A DNA stretch of 64,000 nt from Pseudomonas sp. Choline-02u-1 (GTDB lineage Bacteria; Pseudomonadota; Gammaproteobacteria; Pseudomonadales; Pseudomonadaceae), in the NCBI RefSeq assembly GCF_002836515.1, contig NZ_PJBC01000065.1, positions 578,408-642,407 on the forward strand, in the 5' to 3' direction. Under the pieces are notes generated by a model. It made no database searches and was not told the DNA's origin. It saw only the letters and a list, made by a program, of their open reading frames with translations. Both the position numbers and the translations under genes were made by a program. Positions 55,970 through 64,000 of this stretch are shown here, in pieces. Positions within the stretch are counted from its first letter, which is position 1; each line of letters begins with the position of its first letter.

Positions 55970-56974
55970 ATGATTGCCAATTCCTATCCCGCCGCTCAAC
56001 AGGTCATGGTGCTTTACACCGGTGGCACCATCGGCATGCAGGCCAGCGCCAACGGGCTGGCTCCGGCGTCCGGTTTCGAAGCGCGGATGCGCGACTACCT
56101 GCACAGCCAGCCTGAGCTGGTAGTGCCGCAGTGGCAATTTCGGGAAATGTCGCCGCTGATCGACAGCGCCAACATGGCGCCCGCCTACTGGCAGCAACTG
56201 CGCGAGGCGGTTGTCGATGCCGTGGATGTGCAAGGCTGCGACAGCGTGCTGATCCTGCACGGCACCGATACGTTGGCCTACAGCGCGGCGGCGATGAGTT
56301 TTCAATTGCTCGGCCTGCATGCCCGCGTGTGTTTCACCGGCTCGATGCTGCCGGCGGGTGTGACCGACAGCGATGCCTGGGAAAACCTCGGCGGCGCGCT
56401 GGTCGCTCTCGGCCAAGGCCTGGCGCCGGGCGTGCATTTGTACTTCCACGGCGAACTGCTGGCGCCGACCCGCTGCGCGAAAGTGCGCAGCTTCGGCCGC
56501 CATCCGTTCAAACGTCTGGAGCGTCAGGGCGGTGGAGTGAAGGCGCCGTCGATTCCCCTCGCGCTGAGCTACAACCAGCCCAGGCAACTGGCGAAAGTCG
56601 CGGTGTTGCCGCTGTTTCCCGGCATCAGCGCCGAGACCCTCGACAGCCTGTTCGACAGCGGCATTCAAGGCCTCGTGCTGGAATGCTACGGCAGCGGGAC
56701 CGGGCCGAGCGACAACCCGCAATTCCTCGCCAGCCTTGGCCGCGCACGGGATAACGGCGTGGTGGTGGTTGCGGTTACGCAGTGCCATGAAGGTGGGGTT
56801 GAGCTGGACGTGTATGAGGCGGGCAGCCGTTTGCGCGGTGTTGGGGTGTTGTCTGGTGGCGGCATGACGCGAGAAGCGGCGTTCGGCAAGTTGCATGGGT
56901 TGCTCGGTGCCGGGCTGGCAAATGCTGAAGTGCGCCGGCTGATTGAACTCGATCTGTGCGGCGAGTTGGTCTGA
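55970..56974 (+). CDS. ansA: L-asparaginase, cytoplasmic type
   Basis: A 334-residue asparaginase with the N-terminal active-site motif LYTGGTIGMQ (~17-26) and the second motif ILHGTDTLAYSAAAM (~95-109). It has no signal peptide, so it is the cytoplasmic type I form. It makes aspartate for AspA. ATG 55970 follows GTGGAGACCTC; an in-frame ATG 15 nt earlier is less well placed. Confidence 0.94.
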   Translation: MIANSYPAAQQVMVLYTGGTIGMQASANGLAPASGFEARMRDYLHSQPELVVPQWQFREMSPLIDSANMAPAYWQQLREAVVDAVDVQGCDSVLILHGTDTLAYSAAAMSFQLLGLHARVCFTGSMLPAGVTDSDAWENLGGALVALGQGLAPGVHLYFHGELLAPTRCAKVRSFGRHPFKRLERQGGGVKAPSIPLALSYNQPRQLAKVAVLPLFPGISAETLDSLFDSGIQGLVLECYGSGTGPSDNPQFLASLGRARDNGVVVVAVTQCHEGGVELDVYEAGSRLRGVGVLSGGGMTREAAFGKLHGLLGAGLANAEVRRLIELDLCGELV

Positions 56975-56987
56975 CACAACGCAAGAT

Positions 56988-57078
56988 TCTGTGAGAGCGG
57001 GGTTGCTCGCGAAGGCAGCGTGTCAGATAAGGCGATGTCGACTGACACGACGCATTCGCGAGCAAGCCCGCTCCCACA
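56988..57078. repeat. REP-type inverted repeat, family A
   Basis: Arms TGTGAGAGCGGGGTTGCTCG and CGAGCAAGCCCGCTCCCACA flank a ~45-nt centre, between asparaginase and the AraC gene. The left arm has two changes from the other copies. Confidence 0.88.
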
Positions 57079-57140
57079 TTTTGATCTGCGTACGGCATAT
57101 AAATTGCTGCATGCCAGCCACCTCCAGGCTGGAAGATCCC

Positions 57141-58133
57141 ATGCTCCACTCCCACCTCACTACCCTCAATGCGGTTTCGCTGATCCTCAACACGTTCAAG
57201 GCCGAAGGCCTGTCGAGCGAGGCGTTGCTGGCTGGCAGCGGCATTGTTGCGGCGGATCTGCAGCGGGCCGATACGCGCATCACCACCCATCAGGAGATGC
57301 AGGTCTGCACCAACGCGGTCGCGCTCAAGCGTGACATCGGCCTTGAGCTGGGCCGACGCATGCACGTGTCCTGTTACGGCATGCTCGGTTACGCCCTGCT
57401 GACCTGTGCCACCTTCGGTGACGCTTTGCGTCTGGCGATCCGCTATCCGGCGCTGTTGGGCACGCTGTTCGAACTGAGCCTGGAAGACGATGGCGAGCAG
57501 GTCTGGTTCGTCGCCGCCGACTATCGCGAAAGCCCGGCGATGGCGGTGTTCAATGCCGAATTCTGTCTGGTCTCATTGAAAGTCATCTGCGACGACTTGC
57601 TCGGCCATGCGCTGCCGCTGCGCGCCACGCGCTTCGAACATGCCGCACCGGACTACCGCGCCAGCTACGCCGTACCCTTCCACTCGCCGCTGCACTTTTC
57701 GGCCAGGCACAACGCCTTCGCCTTCGACCGTCACTGGCTCGATCAGCCGCTGCCGCTGGCCGACGCGATCACCCATCAGGCCATGGCCGAGCGCTGCCGC
57801 AAGCAAAATCTGGAGTTCACCGGACGTCAGGCCTGGCTGGGCCGTATTCGTCAGCTGCTCAGCGCGCAGTTGAACGCTGCGCCTGGACTTGAAGGTCTGG
57901 CGCAGCAGATGAAGTGCTCACCGCGCACCTTGCGCCGGCATTTGAAAGACATGGGCAGCAGTTATCAGGAACTGCTCGATGAACTGCGCTTCGAGCGAGC
58001 CAAGCAGATGTTGTGTGAGGATCTGTTGCCGATCTATCGGATTGCCGAAACGCTGGGCTTCAGCGAAACCGCGAGTTTCCGCCATGCGTTTGTGCGCTGG
58101 AGCGGCGTGGCGCCGAGTCAGTTCAGAGCCTGA
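57141..58133 (+). CDS. AraC family transcriptional regulator
   Basis: A 330-residue regulator with an N-terminal ligand-binding domain of the arabinose-binding-like type (~15-195) and a C-terminal AraC DNA-binding domain (GLEGLAQQMKCSPRTLRRHL, then IYRIAETLGFSETASFRHAF at ~300-319). GGAAGATCCC precedes the ATG. The next genes encode acetylpolyamine deacetylase and a polyamine-binding protein, so it may regulate polyamine use; the intervening REP element makes direct operon membership less likely. Confidence 0.92.
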   Translation: MLHSHLTTLNAVSLILNTFKAEGLSSEALLAGSGIVAADLQRADTRITTHQEMQVCTNAVALKRDIGLELGRRMHVSCYGMLGYALLTCATFGDALRLAIRYPALLGTLFELSLEDDGEQVWFVAADYRESPAMAVFNAEFCLVSLKVICDDLLGHALPLRATRFEHAAPDYRASYAVPFHSPLHFSARHNAFAFDRHWLDQPLPLADAITHQAMAERCRKQNLEFTGRQAWLGRIRQLLSAQLNAAPGLEGLAQQMKCSPRTLRRHLKDMGSSYQELLDELRFERAKQMLCEDLLPIYRIAETLGFSETASFRHAFVRWSGVAPSQFRA

Positions 58134-58135
58134 TA

Positions 58136-58210
58136 AATCAAAAGATCGCAGCCTTCGGCAGCTCCTGTACCAATCCCGCAGGAGCTGCCGAAGGCTGCGA
58201 TCTTTTGATT
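58136..58210. repeat. REP-type inverted repeat, family B
   Basis: AATCAAAAGATCGCAGCCTT and AAGGCTGCGATCTTTTGATT form a long near-perfect stem with CGGCAGCTCCTG/CAGGAGCTGCCG inside, directly after the AraC stop. Confidence 0.9.
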
Positions 58211-58337
58211 GTGAGGGGCGAATTTCGGTCAGAGGTTTTGGCCACATCGATCCCCTTTTGGCCGCTCACAACGTTTCCCGATCTGCCCCGCGCCGCAACA
58301 CTGAAGATCACCGAATCAGCCTTGCGGAGAACAACAA

Positions 58338-59363
58338 ATGCTGACGATCTACTCAGACGATCACCACTTGCACCATGGCCGCTGCGAACTTATCGATGGC
58401 CAGCTCAAACCGTGCTTCGAGATGCCGTCGCGTGCCGACCATGTGCTGCAACGCGTGCAGAAGCAAAACCTCGGTGCGGTCGAAGCGCCGAAGGATTTCG
58501 GCCTGGAACCGATCGCGCGCATTCACAGCCGCGACTATCTGGAATTTTTCAAGGGCGCCTGGGATCGCTGGACGGAGTTCAACACCGACGGCGATTTGCT
58601 GCCCTACACCTGGCCGGCGCGCACCCTGCGTGCGATAAAACCGACCAGCCTGCATGGTCAGCTCGGTTACTACAGCTTCGATGGCGGCGCGCCGATCACC
58701 GCCGGCACTTGGCAAGCGGCCTACAGCGCGGCGCAAGTGGCGCTTACCGCGCAAGCAGAAATCCAGCGTGGCGCACGCGCGGCCTTCGCGTTGTGCCGCC
58801 CACCGGGACATCACGCCGCCAGCGATTTGATGGGTGGTTATTGCTACCTCAACAACGCCGCCATCGCCGCGCAAGCGTTCCTCGATCAGGGCCACCAGAA
58901 AGTCGCCATTCTCGACGTCGATTACCACCACGGCAACGGCACTCAGTCGATTTTCTACGAGCGCAGCGACGTACTCTTCACTTCGATCCACGGCCATCCG
59001 GAAGCGGAGTTTCCGTTCTTTCTCGGCTATGACGATGAGCGTGGCGAAGGTGCCGGTGAAGGGTTCAATTTCAACTATCCGCTGCCGGCCGGCTCCGGCT
59101 GGGATGTGTGGAGCGCGGCGCTGGACCAGGCCTGCGACGAAATTGACCGCTACGGCGCGGACATCATCGTCGTCTCGCTCGGTGTCGACACATTCAAGGA
59201 CGACCCGATCTCGCAGTTCAAACTCGACAGCCCGGATTACCTGGCCATGGGCAAACGCATCGCTGCCCTCGGCAAGCCGACCCTGTTCGTCATGGAAGGT
59301 GGCTACGCGGTAGAAGAAATCGGCATCAACGCAGTGAACGTGCTGGAAGGTTTTGAACAATGA
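58338..59363 (+). CDS. Acetylpolyamine amidohydrolase (class II HDAC family)
   Basis: A 341-residue zinc deacetylase of the histone-deacetylase superfamily. It has the active-site CRPPGHHAASD (~154-164), metal ligands in DVDYHHGNGTQ (~194-204) and a C-terminal MEGGYAVEEIG. Such enzymes remove acetyl groups from N-acetylputrescine and N-acetylcadaverine. Its stop overlaps the next start (ATGA), which ties it to polyamine uptake. Confidence 0.94.
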   Translation: MLTIYSDDHHLHHGRCELIDGQLKPCFEMPSRADHVLQRVQKQNLGAVEAPKDFGLEPIARIHSRDYLEFFKGAWDRWTEFNTDGDLLPYTWPARTLRAIKPTSLHGQLGYYSFDGGAPITAGTWQAAYSAAQVALTAQAEIQRGARAAFALCRPPGHHAASDLMGGYCYLNNAAIAAQAFLDQGHQKVAILDVDYHHGNGTQSIFYERSDVLFTSIHGHPEAEFPFFLGYDDERGEGAGEGFNFNYPLPAGSGWDVWSAALDQACDEIDRYGADIIVVSLGVDTFKDDPISQFKLDSPDYLAMGKRIAALGKPTLFVMEGGYAVEEIGINAVNVLEGFEQ

Positions 59364-60454
59364 AAAAGCGACTGATCGCCTCGGCGCTGTGCGCGGCCCT
59401 GCTGAGCGTTGGCGCCCACGCCGAAGAACGCACGCTGCGCGTCTATAACTGGTTCGACTACATCACGCCCAAGGCCCTGGAAGACTTCAAGGCACAGAAC
59501 AGCCAGACCAAACTGATCTACGACATCTTCGACACCAACGAAGCACTCGAGGCCAAGTTGCTCACCGGCAATTCCGGCTATGACGTGGTGGTGCCGTCCA
59601 ACGTGTTTCTCGCCAAACAGATCGAGGCCGGGGTATTTCAGCCGCTGGATCGCAGCAAGCTGCCGAACTGGAATCACCTCGATCCGAAACTGATGAAACT
59701 GATCGAGGCCAATGACCCGGGCAATAAATTTGCCGTGCCATACATGTACGGCACCATCCTGATCGGCTTCAACCCCGCCAGGATCAAAGCAGCTCTGGGC
59801 GACAACGCGCCGGTGGACAGTTGGGACCTGATCTTCAAGGAAGAGAACATCAGCAAGCTCAAGCAGTGCGGCGTCGCCCTGCTCGACTCACCGTCGGAGA
59901 TTCTGCCGCTGGCCCTGCAACATCTGGGACTCGACCCCAACAGCAAAAACCCGGCCGATTACGCCAGGGCTGAAGCGTTGCTGATGAAGATCCGCCCTTA
60001 TGTGACGTACTTTCATTCCTCCAAGTACATGGCTGACATTGCCAACGGCGACATCTGCGTGGCTGTCGGTTATTCCGGCAGTTTCTCGCAGGCGGCCAAC
60101 CGCGCCAAGGAAGCGAAGAACGGCGTGGTGGTCGATATGCGTCTGCCGAAGGAAGGTGCGCCGATCTGGTTCGACATGCTCGCGATTCCCAAGGGCGCGA
60201 AGAACACCGAGGACGCCTACACCTTCATCAACTATCTGCTGCAACCTGCGGTGATCGCCCCGGTCAGCGATTTTGTCGGCTACCCCAACCCGAACAAGGA
60301 CGCCACCGGCCTGGTCGATCCGGCCATTCGCAACAACCCGAACCTGTACCCGACCGATGCGGCAATGAGCACGCTCTACACCTTGCAACCGCTGCCGCGG
60401 GACGCCGAACGCGCGCGGACGCGGGCCTGGACCAAAATCAAATCGGGGACGTGA
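59360..60454 (+). CDS. Polyamine ABC transporter substrate-binding protein (PotF/SpuD type)
   Basis: A 364-residue periplasmic protein with signal peptide to about residue 21 (GAHA-EER) and the family motif LRVYNWFDYITPKALEDF (~25-42). Later segments are GYDVVVPSNVFLA and GDICVAVGYSGS. It should bind putrescine or a related polyamine. No permease or ATPase genes follow, so it must share a transporter encoded elsewhere. Confidence 0.94.
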   Translation: MKKRLIASALCAALLSVGAHAEERTLRVYNWFDYITPKALEDFKAQNSQTKLIYDIFDTNEALEAKLLTGNSGYDVVVPSNVFLAKQIEAGVFQPLDRSKLPNWNHLDPKLMKLIEANDPGNKFAVPYMYGTILIGFNPARIKAALGDNAPVDSWDLIFKEENISKLKQCGVALLDSPSEILPLALQHLGLDPNSKNPADYARAEALLMKIRPYVTYFHSSKYMADIANGDICVAVGYSGSFSQAANRAKEAKNGVVVDMRLPKEGAPIWFDMLAIPKGAKNTEDAYTFINYLLQPAVIAPVSDFVGYPNPNKDATGLVDPAIRNNPNLYPTDAAMSTLYTLQPLPRDAERARTRAWTKIKSGT

Positions 60455-60460
60455 AACCAC

Positions 60461-60497
60461 CGCCTCGCAACTTGATACTCATCCAGCCTGCGAGGCG
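60461..60497. terminator. Hairpin between convergent genes
   Basis: CGCCTCGCA and TGCGAGGCG form a perfect 9-bp stem with a 19-nt loop in the gap between the convergent polyamine-binding-protein and MocR genes. No T run is present, so terminator function is uncertain. Confidence 0.4.
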
Positions 60498-60505
60498 TTG
60501 TCGGC

Positions 60506-62059
60506 TCATCCCTGCCACGCCTGTCGCAGCCGGGCCAGTGCCGCTTTGATCGCCGCCTCCGGCACGGCGGCGAAACCCAGCACCAGCCCGGCACGCTGCT
60601 GCATGGGCGTGGTCGAGTCGGGTAACCAGTATGTGCTCAGGCCGTTGATCTCGACGTCGACGGCAGCAGCCTGAGCGATCAACTGTTGCTCGCGCTCGAT
60701 GCTGTCCACGGCCACGGTCAGGTGCAGGCCGGCAGGAACGGCGGGCAATTGACCGACACCGGCGATCGCCGTCGGCCAGCCTTCGAGCAGGCAGTTGCGC
60801 CGGCTAAGCGCAGCCCGACGCATGCGGCGAATATGTCGCTGGAAATGCCCGGCCGCCATGAATTCGGCCATCACCGCTTGCGTGCTGACTTCCGAATGCC
60901 GCACATCGACGGCACGGCGTTGCGAAAACGCTTCGACCAGGCCTGGCGGCAGTACCAGATAACCGAGGCGCAGCGCCGGGAACGCCACTTTGCCGAACGT
61001 ACCGACGTAAAGCACCCGGCCCTGACGATCAAGTGCCGCCAACGGCGCCAACGGGGCGCCGGTGTAGCGGTACTCGCCGTCGTAGTCATCCTCGACGATC
61101 CAGCCGTCGACACGCTCGGCCCAGGCCAGCAATTCCAGACGCCGGGCCAGACTCATCACCACGCCAGTGGGGTATTGATGAGACGGCGTGACGTAGGCTA
61201 CACGGCAGTCGCTGAGCTGAGCCATGGTGCTGCAATCGATGCCATCGCTGTCTACTGCCACGCCATGCAATTTTGCTCCCGCTACGGCGAAGGCATGTCC
61301 GGCGGCGCGATAGCCTGGATTTTCCATCGCCACACCGTTTCCAGGCTCGACCAGCAACTGTGCACAAAGGCTGATGCCCTGCTGCGCGCCACTGGTGATC
61401 ACAATTTGCTCAGCCGTGCACTGCATGCCCCGCGAACTGCGCAAATAGGCAGCGATCATGCCACGCAGTCGCGCATCACCGGCCGGGTCGCCGTAACACA
61501 GCTGCTGCAAATCCGGTTTGCGCCAGAAAGCCGCGCTCAGCTTGGCCCAGACCTCGAAAGGGAACAGATCGAACGCAGGCACGCCTACCCGAAAAGCTCG
61601 CGGCGGACCGCTTGGCGGTTGAGCCATATGATGCTTTTCGATACGGGAAAGTCCGCCGTTGTGGATAACTCTGCTGGATGGATTTACAGGCAAATCCAGC
61701 CAATTTGTGGATAAAGCTGTGGGTAAGCCTGTTGACAAGCCTGTGGATGAATTTGTGGATAGTTTTTTCTTCGGGGTTGATGCCTGAGCCAATTGTGCGA
61801 CGTAGGTTCCGTCACCCACGCGCCCTTCGATGAACCCCTCGGCATACAACTGATCGTAGGCGCGCACCACACTGTTACGAGAAATTCCCAGGGCTGATGC
61901 CAGATCGCGGCTGGCCGGTAGTCGCGTGCCACTGGCCAGACGCCCATCAAGCACCCGCAAGCGCAACGCCTGGTAGAGCTGGCGGCTCAGGCCCAGTCGG
62001 CGATCAAGCTCGATCCCGGCAGGATTGAAAGGCATCGACAGTGGCGGCAGATCAGGCAT
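60506..62059 (-). CDS. MocR/PdxR-type regulator (GntR domain plus aminotransferase-like domain)
   Basis: A 517-residue fusion. A GntR winged helix (RLPASRDLASALGISRNSV, ~47-65) is joined by a variable linker (~95-150) to a fold-type I aminotransferase-like domain with DDYDGEYRY and the PLP-lysine motif GTFGKVAFPALRLGY. The linker is encoded by 12-bp tandem repeats, giving an STGLSTGLPTALSTN stretch. It is divergent from the PaiB gene; MocR proteins often regulate the neighbouring gene. ATG 62059 is chosen over an upstream in-frame TTG at 62089. Confidence 0.92.
   Translation of the reverse strand: MPDLPPLSMPFNPAGIELDRRLGLSRQLYQALRLRVLDGRLASGTRLPASRDLASALGISRNSVVRAYDQLYAEGFIEGRVGDGTYVAQLAQASTPKKKLSTNSSTGLSTGLPTALSTNWLDLPVNPSSRVIHNGGLSRIEKHHMAQPPSGPPRAFRVGVPAFDLFPFEVWAKLSAAFWRKPDLQQLCYGDPAGDARLRGMIAAYLRSSRGMQCTAEQIVITSGAQQGISLCAQLLVEPGNGVAMENPGYRAAGHAFAVAGAKLHGVAVDSDGIDCSTMAQLSDCRVAYVTPSHQYPTGVVMSLARRLELLAWAERVDGWIVEDDYDGEYRYTGAPLAPLAALDRQGRVLYVGTFGKVAFPALRLGYLVLPPGLVEAFSQRRAVDVRHSEVSTQAVMAEFMAAGHFQRHIRRMRRAALSRRNCLLEGWPTAIAGVGQLPAVPAGLHLTVAVDSIEREQQLIAQAAAVDVEINGLSTYWLPDSTTPMQQRAGLVLGFAAVPEAAIKAALARLRQAWQG
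61704..61763. repeat. 12-bp tandem repeat with DnaA-box-like units inside the MocR gene
   Basis: Five 12-bp units (AATTTGTGGATA, AAGCTGTGGGTA, AGCCTGTTGACA, AGCCTGTGGATG, AATTTGTGGATA) lie in the linker-coding part. Several contain or nearly match TGTGGATAA, the reverse complement of the DnaA box TTATCCACA. Another exact copy is at 61660-61668. The clustering may only reflect the repeat. Confidence 0.7.
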
Positions 62060-62152
62060 GGAAAATGGACCTATCAAATGGCTCGGCAATGGCTCTTACA
62101 ACAGACCAATAGCCTGCCTAGGATGCAGGCATTCGCCAAGGAAAATCTGTCC

Positions 62153-62776
62153 ATGTACACACCACGCGCCTTTGCCATCGAAGACTTGTCCCAACTGCAC
62201 GAACTGATCCTGGCCACTCGCCTGGCCATTTTGGTCAGCCACGGTGAGAACGGGCTGCAAGCCAGCCATGTGCCGGTGCTGCTGCATCGCGAACAGGGCG
62301 AGTACGGCACGCTCTACGGCCATCTGGCCAAGGCCAATGCGCAGTGGAAAGACCTGCGCGACGGCGCCGAGGCGATGCTGATCTTCGCCGGCCCGGATGC
62401 CTATGTCAGCCCGAGCTTCTATCCGGGCAAAGCCGAACACGGCAAAGTCGTGCCGACCTGGAACTACATCGCTGTCCACGCCTACGGCCATGCCGAAACC
62501 TTTAGCGATGGCGGGCGTCTGCTCGACATCGTCAGCACCCTCACTGACCGCCACGAAGCGGGCCGCGCCCAGCCGTGGTCGGTCGACGATGCGCCGGCCG
62601 ATTACATCGATGGCATGCTCAAAGCCATCGTCGGTTTTGCCATTCCCATCGACCGCCTCGAAGGCAAACGCAAGCTCAGCCAGAACCGCAGCGCCGAAGA
62701 CATTGCCGGGGTGCGCGAAGGCCTCGTCGCCAGCCCTGACGCCAACGATCAAACCCTCGCCCGCTTGATGCGTTAA
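62153..62776 (+). CDS. PaiB-type FMN-binding negative regulator
   Basis: A 207-residue protein of the PaiB family (flavin-reductase-like split barrel). It starts MYTPRAFAIEDLSQLHELI behind AAGGAAAATCTGTCC. Family features are FYPGKAEHGKVVPTWNYIAVHAYG (~91-114, shown here as a region with Trp-Asn-Tyr) and VGFAIPIDRLEGKRKLSQNR near 161-180. The role in Gram-negatives is poorly defined; it may be a target of the divergent MocR regulator. Confidence 0.92.
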   Translation: MYTPRAFAIEDLSQLHELILATRLAILVSHGENGLQASHVPVLLHREQGEYGTLYGHLAKANAQWKDLRDGAEAMLIFAGPDAYVSPSFYPGKAEHGKVVPTWNYIAVHAYGHAETFSDGGRLLDIVSTLTDRHEAGRAQPWSVDDAPADYIDGMLKAIVGFAIPIDRLEGKRKLSQNRSAEDIAGVREGLVASPDANDQTLARLMR

Positions 62777-62786
62777 GGAAAACCGT

Positions 62787-63233
62787 ATGACCCAGATCGA
62801 TATCCGCCCGGTCAGCGCCGATGACCACGCCGCCTGGCTGCCGCTGTGGCAGGCCTACCTGCGCTTTTACAACACCGAACTGCCAGACGCCGTCACCCAG
62901 AGCACTTGGCAGCGCATTCTCGATCCGAACGAGCCGACTCACGCGGCCCTTGCCTGGGCCGATGGCAAAGCGTTGGGCATGGTGCATTACATCTATCACC
63001 GCTCGAACTGGAGTATTGAAAACTCCTGCTATCTGCAGGATCTGCTGGTAGTGCCCGAGTCACGCGGCACCGGCGTCGGTCGGCTGTTGATCGAGCACGT
63101 CTACGCTACCGCCAAGGCCGATGGTTGCTGCAAAGTCCACTGGCTGACCCACGAAACCAATGCCACGGCGATCCAGCTCTATGAGCGTATTGCCGAACGT
63201 CCAGGTTTCATCCAGTTTCGTAAAGCCCTTTAA
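62787..63233 (+). CDS. GNAT family N-acetyltransferase
   Basis: A 148-residue acetyltransferase. The acetyl-CoA-binding segment is LLVVPESRGTGVGRLLIEHV (~88-107), with DLL before it and LYERIAERPGFIQF at the end. The substrate is unknown. It starts 10 nt after the PaiB gene, so they are probably cotranscribed with the next GNAT gene. Confidence 0.92.
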   Translation: MTQIDIRPVSADDHAAWLPLWQAYLRFYNTELPDAVTQSTWQRILDPNEPTHAALAWADGKALGMVHYIYHRSNWSIENSCYLQDLLVVPESRGTGVGRLLIEHVYATAKADGCCKVHWLTHETNATAIQLYERIAERPGFIQFRKAL

Positions 63234-63245
63234 GGAGACGCGCAC

Positions 63246-63923
63246 ATGAGCGCTTCACTCGCTGACTGGAAAGGCGCCCCCGCCCCCTCCGCCACCCTGC
63301 TCGAAGGCCGCTTCATTCGCCTGGAAAAACTCGACCCCGCGCGGCATGCCGAGCAACTGTACGCCGCACTTGAAGGCCCCGGTGCCGATCCGAAACTCTG
63401 GGATTATCTGCCTTACGGTCCGTTCCGCGAGCGCAGTGCATTCAACGACTGGCTGAACAATCATGCGGCCAACAGCGACCCGTATTTTTTCAGCGTCATC
63501 GACCGTGCGACCGATCAGGTGCAGGGCATCCTCAGCCTGATGTCGATCGTTCCGGCGCAGGGCCGCATCGAAATCGGCCACGTCACCTTTGGCGCGCCAA
63601 TGCAGCGCTCGCCGAAAAGCACCGAGGCGGTGTACCTGCTGGCCAAGTATTCGTTCGAGCTGGGTTACCGGCGCCTGGAATGGAAGTGCAATAACGGCAA
63701 CGCCCGCTCCAAATACGCGGCCGAGCGCTTGGGCTTCAGCTTTGAAGGGGTTTTTCGCCAGCACATGGTGGTCAAGGGGCAGAACCGCGATACCGCGTGG
63801 TATTCGATTCTGGATGCGGAATGGCCGGCGATTGGTGCCGGGTTCGAGCGCTGGTTGAGCGATGAAAACCAGTCGCCTGGCGGCCAACTCAAAAGCTTGG
63901 CCGGATGCCGTAGCTGCACCTGA
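63246..63923 (+). CDS. GNAT family N-acetyltransferase, RimJ/RimL type
   Basis: A 225-residue acetyltransferase of the RimJ/RimL subgroup. It has EGRFIRLEKLDPARHAEQLY (~20-39), GRIEIGHVTFGAP (~109-121) and RRLEWKCNNGNARSKYAAERLGF (~143-165, split by the AcCoA-binding Asn). It could modify a protein N-terminus or a small amine. It lies 12 nt after the other GNAT gene, with TAAGGAGACGCGCAC before the ATG. Confidence 0.92.
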   Translation: MSASLADWKGAPAPSATLLEGRFIRLEKLDPARHAEQLYAALEGPGADPKLWDYLPYGPFRERSAFNDWLNNHAANSDPYFFSVIDRATDQVQGILSLMSIVPAQGRIEIGHVTFGAPMQRSPKSTEAVYLLAKYSFELGYRRLEWKCNNGNARSKYAAERLGFSFEGVFRQHMVVKGQNRDTAWYSILDAEWPAIGAGFERWLSDENQSPGGQLKSLAGCRSCT

Positions 63924-63934
63924 CAGTACTTCAA

Positions 63935-64000
63935 TGTGGGAGCGGGCTTGCTCGCGAAGGCAGTGTGTCAGTCACTGCAAACGGTGAATGAGCAGCCGCT
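63935..64000. repeat. REP-type repeat, family A, cut by the window edge
   Basis: The left arm TGTGGGAGCGGGCTTGCTCG is present; the right arm would lie beyond position 64000, where AGCAGCCGCT may begin it. It follows the last GNAT gene by 11 nt. Confidence 0.75.

Overview
The window is a stretch of a Pseudomonas chromosome, most likely the P. fluorescens group. The GC-rich codon use, the gene order hupN-rubB-rubA-ubiC-ubiA-phoB-phoR, phoU-pstBACS, purEK and aspA, and the many REP-type palindromes (GGGAGCGGGCTTGCTCGCGA and relatives) all point there. The species is inferred; no marker gene settles it.

Region 1 (1-20051, minus strand) is a nearly complete type VI secretion system (T6SS). Its order is tssA-B-C-E, a cargo block, tssF-G-H(ClpV)-sfa-orfX-fha-tssJ-K-L-M, with tssM cut by the left edge. 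Leaving out the cargo block, this is the order I recall for the P. aeruginosa HSI-2 (H2-T6SS) cluster, including the sigma-54 activator Sfa and the tiny OrfX-type lipoprotein. The cargo block (12586-16024) sits between tssE and tssF. It holds a PAAR protein with a C-terminal HEFGH zinc-metallopeptidase-like domain, two paralogous 127-residue lipoproteins that are good candidates for periplasmic immunity proteins, and three small unrecognised membrane proteins. No hcp gene is visible.

Region 2 (20052-27570, plus strand) is a divergent VgrG module. It encodes VgrG, a DUF4123 adaptor, two paralogous lipoproteins and a 776-residue class-3-type lipase, and every junction is a 4-nt ATGA overlap. 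It reads as a spike, chaperone, immunity and effector operon for a lipase acting in the periplasm. The two modules together give this T6SS two envelope-directed toxins, each with a duplicated lipoprotein partner.

Region 3 (27571-45295) is core genome: HU protein HupN, rubredoxin and its reductase, ubiquinone genes ubiC-ubiA, phosphate sensing (phoB-phoR with a Pho box), a CNNM/CBS transporter-like protein, an M23-like protein with a degenerate zinc site, a CheY-like regulator, then phoU-pstB-pstA-pstC-pstS with a Pho box upstream of pstS. A REP palindrome lies between pstA and pstB.

Region 4 (45311-64000) is metabolic core: an MFS transporter, a thioesterase, a mutarotase, purK-purE with a terminator-like hairpin in its leader, a LysR regulator with aspA, an amino acid/cation symporter and asparaginase (aspartate/asparagine use), an AraC regulator, acetylpolyamine deacetylase with a polyamine-binding protein, a MocR regulator divergent from a PaiB-like protein, and two GNAT acetyltransferases. 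The MocR linker is encoded by a 12-bp tandem repeat rich in DnaA-box-like sequences. No rRNA, tRNA, CRISPR array, insertion sequence or prophage was seen.
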